Part shown: positions 7,346 through 11,060 of the stretch, piece by piece
How the letters are laid out: each line of letters opens with the position of its first letter
Position numbering within the stretch: the first letter of the stretch is position 1
Source: an uncultured Collinsella sp.
GTDB taxonomy: Bacteria > Actinomycetota > Coriobacteriia > Coriobacteriales > Coriobacteriaceae
Direction: 5' to 3'
DNA: 11,060 bases
Assembly (NCBI GenBank): GCA_902469555.1
Contig: CABRDB010000026.1
Span: 1 to 11,060, forward strand
Notes under the pieces: generated by a model
Seen by the model: the letters and a program-made list of their open reading frames with translations, nothing else
What the model was told of the DNA's origin: nothing
Database searches by the model: none
Position numbers and translations under genes: made by a program

Positions 7346-9246
7346 TTGAGTGTCGGGGCGTTTCCTTTAGCTATGACGGTGCCGCACCGGCACTCGACGG
7401 CGTCGATCTAAACATCGAGGACGGCGAGTTTTTCTGCATCCTCGGTGGCAATGGGTCGGGTAAGTCGACGTATGCCAAGCATCTGAATGCACTGTTGCAG
7501 TCCGATGCGGGCACGGTACGTATCAACGGCATGGATGCGTCCGACCCCGAGCTGGTCTATGACATTCGTTCGACCGCGGGCATGGTATTCCAGAATCCCG
7601 ATGATCAACTGGTGGCAACGCTTGTCGAAGATGACGTTGCGTTCGGTCCCGAAAACCTTGGCGTGCCATCGGCGCAAATTGCGCAGCGCGTACGCGAGGC
7701 GCTGAAGGGCGTGGGCCTGGTGGGCTTTGAGCGCCACGAGACCCATGCGCTCTCGGGCGGGCAAAAGCAGCGCGTGGCGCTCGCCGGCGTACTTGCCATG
7801 GAGCCGCGCGTGCTTATCTTGGACGAGGCCTCCTCGATGCTCGATCCGCGCGGACGCAAGGGTCTTATGAAAGCGTGCCGCGCACTCCACGATCGCGGCA
7901 TGACTATCGTGATGATTACGCACTTTATGGAAGAGGCTGCCGAGGCCGATCGTGTCGCCGTGTTTCAGACGGGACGAGTTGCCATGCTGGGCACGCCCGA
8001 GGAGATTCTGACGCGGGCGAATGAACTCGCTCAGCTCAACCTTGACATGCCAGAGTCGTGCCGTTTGGGCACGGCGCTTCGTGCGAAGGGCGTGCCTGTT
8101 CATGCGCAGGTGCGCGAGGCGGGTATGGTTGCCGAGGTTGTGGAGACTTATGCCGAGCGAAGTGGGGCAGGCACTGTGGGGCAGTCTTCCGCACCCCAAT
8201 CGGAAATCGTTGGCGGTACGGTTTCGGCAGGCAACGAAGATAACGTACCAGAGCCCGTCATCGAACTATCCCATGTTTCGTACAGTTATTCGCTCAGTCC
8301 GCGCGAGCGCCGCCGCTGGCATAAGCGCTCGGCCACTGCGGGCAAATCGAGCAAACAGGCTCTCTGGGGAAACGACCCCAGCAGCCCGTGGGCGCTGCGC
8401 GATGTATCGCTGACGGTGCGTCGCGGCGAGTTCCTGGGCTTGGCAGGTCATACCGGTTCGGGTAAGTCGACGCTGGTCCAGCATCTCAACGGTTTGATTC
8501 GCCCCCAGGAGGGATCCGTTCGCGCGCTGGAGCTCGATCTGTCAAACAAGAAAGACGCCGCCGCGGTTAAGGCCAAGGTCGGCGTGGTGTTTCAATATCC
8601 TGAGCGTCAGCTGTTTGCCGAAACCGTGGCGCAGGACGTGGCGTTTGGTCCGCATAACCTTGGCTTGCCGCAAGATGAAGTCGACCGTCGTGTCGAGTCA
8701 TCGCTCTCACGCGTGGGCCTCGACCTTTCCACGGTCGGCGACAAGAGCCCCTTTGAGCTTTCGGGCGGTCAGCAACGGCGCGTGGCATTCGCCGGCGTGC
8801 TCGCCATGGAGCCCGAGGTCCTGGTGCTCGATGAGCCCATGGCGGGGCTCGATCCGGCTGCGCGCAAGGATTTCCTAGGGCTCATCGGTCGACTTCACCG
8901 CGATGGCCTGACCGTTGTCATGGTTTCGCATAGTATGGATGACCTGGCCAATTGCTGTGACCGCATCGTCGTAATGAACGAAGGCGCGGTGTTTGCCGAG
9001 GGAGCCCCCGTGCAGGTGTTTGCGCAAGCCGATGAGCTCAAGTCGATCGGCCTGGGCGTTCCCGCCGCCCAGCGTATGGCGCTGGCGCTTACGGAGGCGG
9101 GCGTGCCGCTGCGCTTTGACGGCCTCTATACGGTTGAGTCGCTGGCAGACGAGTTGATGGACCTGCTAATCGGTCGCTCGGGCGGTCCTTCTAACGTCGC
9201 GGACACTGCTAATTCCAAGACAGTCGCGCGAGAGGAGGGCTGCTAA
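7342..9246 (+). CDS. ecfA: Fused ECF transporter ATPase (EcfA1-EcfA2 in one chain)
   Basis: A 634-residue cytoplasmic protein with two complete ABC nucleotide-binding domains, whereas EcfA1 and EcfA2 are usually separate proteins of about 280 residues. Domain 1: Walker A GGNGSGKST (35-43), Q-loop Gln84, signature LSGGQ (137-141), Walker B LILDE (158-162) followed by ASSMLD as in EcfA1, switch His194. Domain 2: Walker A GHTGSGKST (369-377), LSGGQ (473-477), LVLDEP (494-499) followed by MAGLD as in EcfA2, switch His530. Both sites look intact. A low-complexity Ser/Gly/Glu linker (about 276-305) joins them, and domain 2 carries an extra basic segment of about 30 residues (318-349). It hydrolyses ATP to drive riboflavin uptake through EcfT. 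It overlaps ribU by 4 nt and ecfT by 1 nt, indicating translational coupling. Confidence 0.94.
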   Translation: MIECRGVSFSYDGAAPALDGVDLNIEDGEFFCILGGNGSGKSTYAKHLNALLQSDAGTVRINGMDASDPELVYDIRSTAGMVFQNPDDQLVATLVEDDVAFGPENLGVPSAQIAQRVREALKGVGLVGFERHETHALSGGQKQRVALAGVLAMEPRVLILDEASSMLDPRGRKGLMKACRALHDRGMTIVMITHFMEEAAEADRVAVFQTGRVAMLGTPEEILTRANELAQLNLDMPESCRLGTALRAKGVPVHAQVREAGMVAEVVETYAERSGAGTVGQSSAPQSEIVGGTVSAGNEDNVPEPVIELSHVSYSYSLSPRERRRWHKRSATAGKSSKQALWGNDPSSPWALRDVSLTVRRGEFLGLAGHTGSGKSTLVQHLNGLIRPQEGSVRALELDLSNKKDAAAVKAKVGVVFQYPERQLFAETVAQDVAFGPHNLGLPQDEVDRRVESSLSRVGLDLSTVGDKSPFELSGGQQRRVAFAGVLAMEPEVLVLDEPMAGLDPAARKDFLGLIGRLHRDGLTVVMVSHSMDDLANCCDRIVVMNEGAVFAEGAPVQVFAQADELKSIGLGVPAAQRMALALTEAGVPLRFDGLYTVESLADELMDLLIGRSGGPSNVADTANSKTVAREEGC

Positions 9247-10046
9247 TGGAGGCGTTTTCGTTTGGCAGCTACTATCCCGGCGATAGTGCGATCCATCGCC
9301 TGGACCCGCGAACTAAGTTGCTCTTGGGCTTTGTGTTTCTGATCACGACGCTCACAGTCAGCAGCTTCCGCGGACTGGCCCCGGTCGCAATTTTCGTCGT
9401 GCTGATCTATGCCGTGTCTCAGGTGCCGGTTCGTCGCGTTCTGTCGTCGATGGCGCCGCTGCTGGCAATCGTCGTCGTGGTCGCGGTGCTCAACTTGTTT
9501 ACCGACCAGAGCGGGCGCATTCTGTGGCAGCTCGGCTTTTTGCAGATAAGCGAGGGCTCGCTGCATTCCGCCGCCTTTATGGCGTGCCGCCTGACCTTGA
9601 TGATGGCCGGTATGAGCGCCATTACACTCACCACGCCGACGCTCGACCTCACCGCGGGCTTTGAGCGCCTGCTCGCACCGTTTGCGCGTGTGGGACTTCC
9701 TGCGCACGAGCTCGGCATGATCATGGGTATCGCGCTACGCTTTATGCCGCAGTTTGCCACTGAGATGAAACAGACGGCCGATGCACAGGCAAGCCGCGGC
9801 GCGCGCGTGACGGGAGGCCCGCTCGGCGGCGTGCGTATGCTCGGCAGTGTGGCGATTCCGCTGTTCACGGGCGTGTTCCGCCATGCCGAGACGCTGTCTG
9901 CCGCCATGGATGCCCGTTGCTATCACGGCGAGCAGGGCCGCACACGTCTGCATGCGCTTGCATTTGGCCGCGGGGATGCGCTGGCTGCGGTGGTGACAGC
10001 GCTGCTGCTCGCGTGTGTCATCGTCATCAATCTTCAACTTGTTTAG
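9246..10046 (+). CDS. ecfT: ECF transporter transmembrane protein EcfT
   Basis: A 266-residue membrane scaffold that links the ATPases to the S-component. The N-terminal SYYPGDSAIHRLDPRTKLLLG is typical of EcfT. Hydrophobic segments lie at about 26-42, 45-60, 69-86, 104-129 and at the extreme C-terminus (245-266). The two coupling-helix signatures that touch the ATPases are QASRGA (181-186) and MDARCY (221-226). The first keeps RG; in the second, the usual Gly after Arg224 is Cys225. GAGGAGGG in the end of the ATPase gene serves as ribosome binding site, and the start ATG overlaps the upstream TAA by one base. A single EcfT with a fused ATPase and RibU makes a self-contained riboflavin transporter. 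Confidence 0.93.
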   Translation: MEAFSFGSYYPGDSAIHRLDPRTKLLLGFVFLITTLTVSSFRGLAPVAIFVVLIYAVSQVPVRRVLSSMAPLLAIVVVVAVLNLFTDQSGRILWQLGFLQISEGSLHSAAFMACRLTLMMAGMSAITLTTPTLDLTAGFERLLAPFARVGLPAHELGMIMGIALRFMPQFATEMKQTADAQASRGARVTGGPLGGVRMLGSVAIPLFTGVFRHAETLSAAMDARCYHGEQGRTRLHALAFGRGDALAAVVTALLLACVIVINLQLV

Positions 10047-10076
10047 GCGCGATTCGAGCGCAAGAAAGGGGTCCCT

Positions 10077-10523
10077 ATGACCGACAACGACCGCACGGCT
10101 CAGCTTGAGCGCGCCTGTTCATATCTCAGGCGCATTCCGGCGTGGTATCTGGCCACGACCGATGTGGCCGACGGGCATCAGCCTCGCGTGAGGCCGTTTT
10201 CGTTTGCCATGGTCGATGACGGTAAGTTGTGGTTTTGCACGTCGCGCGACAAGGATGTGTGGGCGGAGCTGAGTGCGAATCCCAAGTTTGAGCTCTCGGG
10301 CTGGAAGCCGGGGGAATGTTGGATCGTGTTGACCGGCGAAGCCGCACTTGAGGACGACGCAGTTGCGAGCGACAAGGTGCGTCAAGCGGGTTTTAAGCAC
10401 ATGGTGGGCATCGGCGAGGAACACGAGAGTGCCAACGACGGCCGCCTTGCTTTCTTTTCGGTCCGCAATATTGCCGCGCGCTTCTGTGATATCGACGGCA
10501 GCGAGGAGCGCCTGGAGCTCTAG
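10077..10523 (+). CDS. FMN-binding split-barrel (PNPOx-like) family protein, copy 1
   Basis: A 148-residue cytosolic protein of the pyridoxamine 5'-phosphate oxidase-like split-barrel superfamily, which normally binds FMN as a dimer. Seen: a helical N-terminus, IPAWYLATT (20-28), RVRPFSFAMVDDGKLWFCTS with the phosphate-binding type Arg-Pro-Phe core, KDVWAEL and NPKFELSGW, and a long helical segment before the terminal strand (LAFFSVRN). AAAGGGG lies 5 nt before the ATG. It starts 30 nt after ecfT with no terminator, so it probably belongs to the riboflavin operon. It is clearly related to the next gene. True pyridoxamine oxidase activity is not implied; several such small proteins bind FMN, haem or F420 with unknown substrates. 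Confidence 0.85.
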   Translation: MTDNDRTAQLERACSYLRRIPAWYLATTDVADGHQPRVRPFSFAMVDDGKLWFCTSRDKDVWAELSANPKFELSGWKPGECWIVLTGEAALEDDAVASDKVRQAGFKHMVGIGEEHESANDGRLAFFSVRNIAARFCDIDGSEERLEL

Positions 10524-10567
10524 CTCGCACAAACCAGGTTCCCAAACTAGCTAGTACAGGAGGAAAC

Positions 10568-10978
10568 GTGGACGGATTGAATACGGTGTTGGAGTATCTG
10601 ACGTCGGTGCCGGCGTGGTATCTGGCGACGAGCGTGGACGGACAGCCACATGTGCGTCCGTTCTCGTTTGCACAGATTCAGGACGGCAAACTGTGGTTCG
10701 TAACGGCGCGCACCAAAGATGTGTGGCAGGAGCTGCTGCAAAATCAGCGCTTTGAGGCCACGAGTTGGTGGCCGGGCCATGGCTGGCTCATCTTGCGCGG
10801 GCGTGCCGGCTTGGATGACCGGGCTTTAGACGAAATGCGCGAAGCCGGGTGGAAGCATCTAGAGCGCCTGGGCGAGCACTATGAGGGACCTAACGACCCC
10901 ACGCTCGTCTTCTTTAGCGTCGAGGATCCCGAGGCTTTTATCTGCAATCACGACGAATGGGTGCCGGTCGAGCTCTAG
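10568..10978 (+). CDS. FMN-binding split-barrel (PNPOx-like) family protein, copy 2
   Basis: A 136-residue paralogue of the preceding gene, sharing VPAWYLATS, HVRPFSFAQIQDGKLWFVTA, KDVW.ELLQNQRFEATSW and the terminal VFFSVEDPEAF. The start is GTG at 10568, fixed by AGGAGG at 10558-10563. It lacks copy 1's longer N-terminus and has a Trp-rich segment (SWWPGHGW) where copy 1 has SGWKPGECW. A cytosolic flavoprotein is likely from the family, and the setting downstream of riboflavin uptake fits, but the substrate and partner are unknown. Tandem duplication and divergence explain the pair. Confidence 0.85.
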   Translation: MDGLNTVLEYLTSVPAWYLATSVDGQPHVRPFSFAQIQDGKLWFVTARTKDVWQELLQNQRFEATSWWPGHGWLILRGRAGLDDRALDEMREAGWKHLERLGEHYEGPNDPTLVFFSVEDPEAFICNHDEWVPVEL

Positions 10979-11024
10979 CCAGCTGGCTCATCCTAACAAC
11001 TTGGTTTTCGCATGGGCGGGCCCC

Positions 11025-11060
11025 GTATTGCCCGGCGCCGTTAGGAGCGCCGGTCAATAC
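11025..11060 (+). terminator. Probable terminator hairpin at the right edge
   Basis: GTATTG-c-CCGGCGC (11025-11038) pairs with GCGCCGG-t-CAATAC (11047-11060): 13 pairs with one mismatch around an 8-nt loop. It lies 46 nt after the last stop codon. The window ends at the stem, so a following T-run cannot be seen. Confidence 0.55.

Noticed and set aside
10978..10987. Palindrome GCCAGCTGGC at the end of the last gene
   Set aside because: A single short palindrome with no loop or T-run; likely chance in GC-rich DNA.

Overview
The window reads as a high-GC actinobacterial chromosome segment, most likely from the Coriobacteriia (Collinsella-like). That placement is an inference from codon bias, the style of the GroES/GroEL proteins and the riboflavin-uptake arrangement; no rRNA or marker phylogeny is available here. 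No phage genes, transposase, CRISPR array, tRNA or rRNA were seen.

Layout. (1) 63-3332: two divergently transcribed metal-dependent amidohydrolases, an M20-family amino-acid/peptide amidohydrolase on the minus strand and a YtcJ-like amidohydrolase on the plus strand, sharing a 168-bp promoter region. (2) 3333-4251: about 0.9 kb without a credible gene. It begins with an intrinsic terminator and a second long hairpin, continues with a hairpin-rich stretch bounded by an inverted pair of 22-nt motifs, and ends in a very large inverted repeat (38-bp perfect arms inside 17-bp perfect outer arms, roughly 3888-4131) just upstream of the chaperonin genes. (3) 4252-6279: groES-groEL, with neither a CIRCE nor a HAIR operator visible upstream. 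(4) 6280-6560: structured intergenic DNA and a likely promoter. (5) 6561-10978: an FMN riboswitch followed by a compact, overlapping riboflavin-uptake operon: ribU (S-component), one gene encoding both ECF ATPases as a single polypeptide, ecfT, and then two tandem paralogous FMN-binding split-barrel proteins. A hairpin at the right edge (11025-11060) probably ends the unit.

How the genes work together. RibU binds riboflavin and is energised by the fused EcfA1-EcfA2 ATPase through EcfT. Imported riboflavin becomes FMN, which feeds back on the riboswitch. The riboswitch abuts the ribU ribosome binding site, so control is probably at translation initiation. The two split-barrel proteins downstream plausibly use the same flavin, so the operon may couple supply to use. 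The most unusual material is the gene-less 3.4-4.2 kb region with its giant palindrome, followed by the architecture of the fused ECF ATPase.
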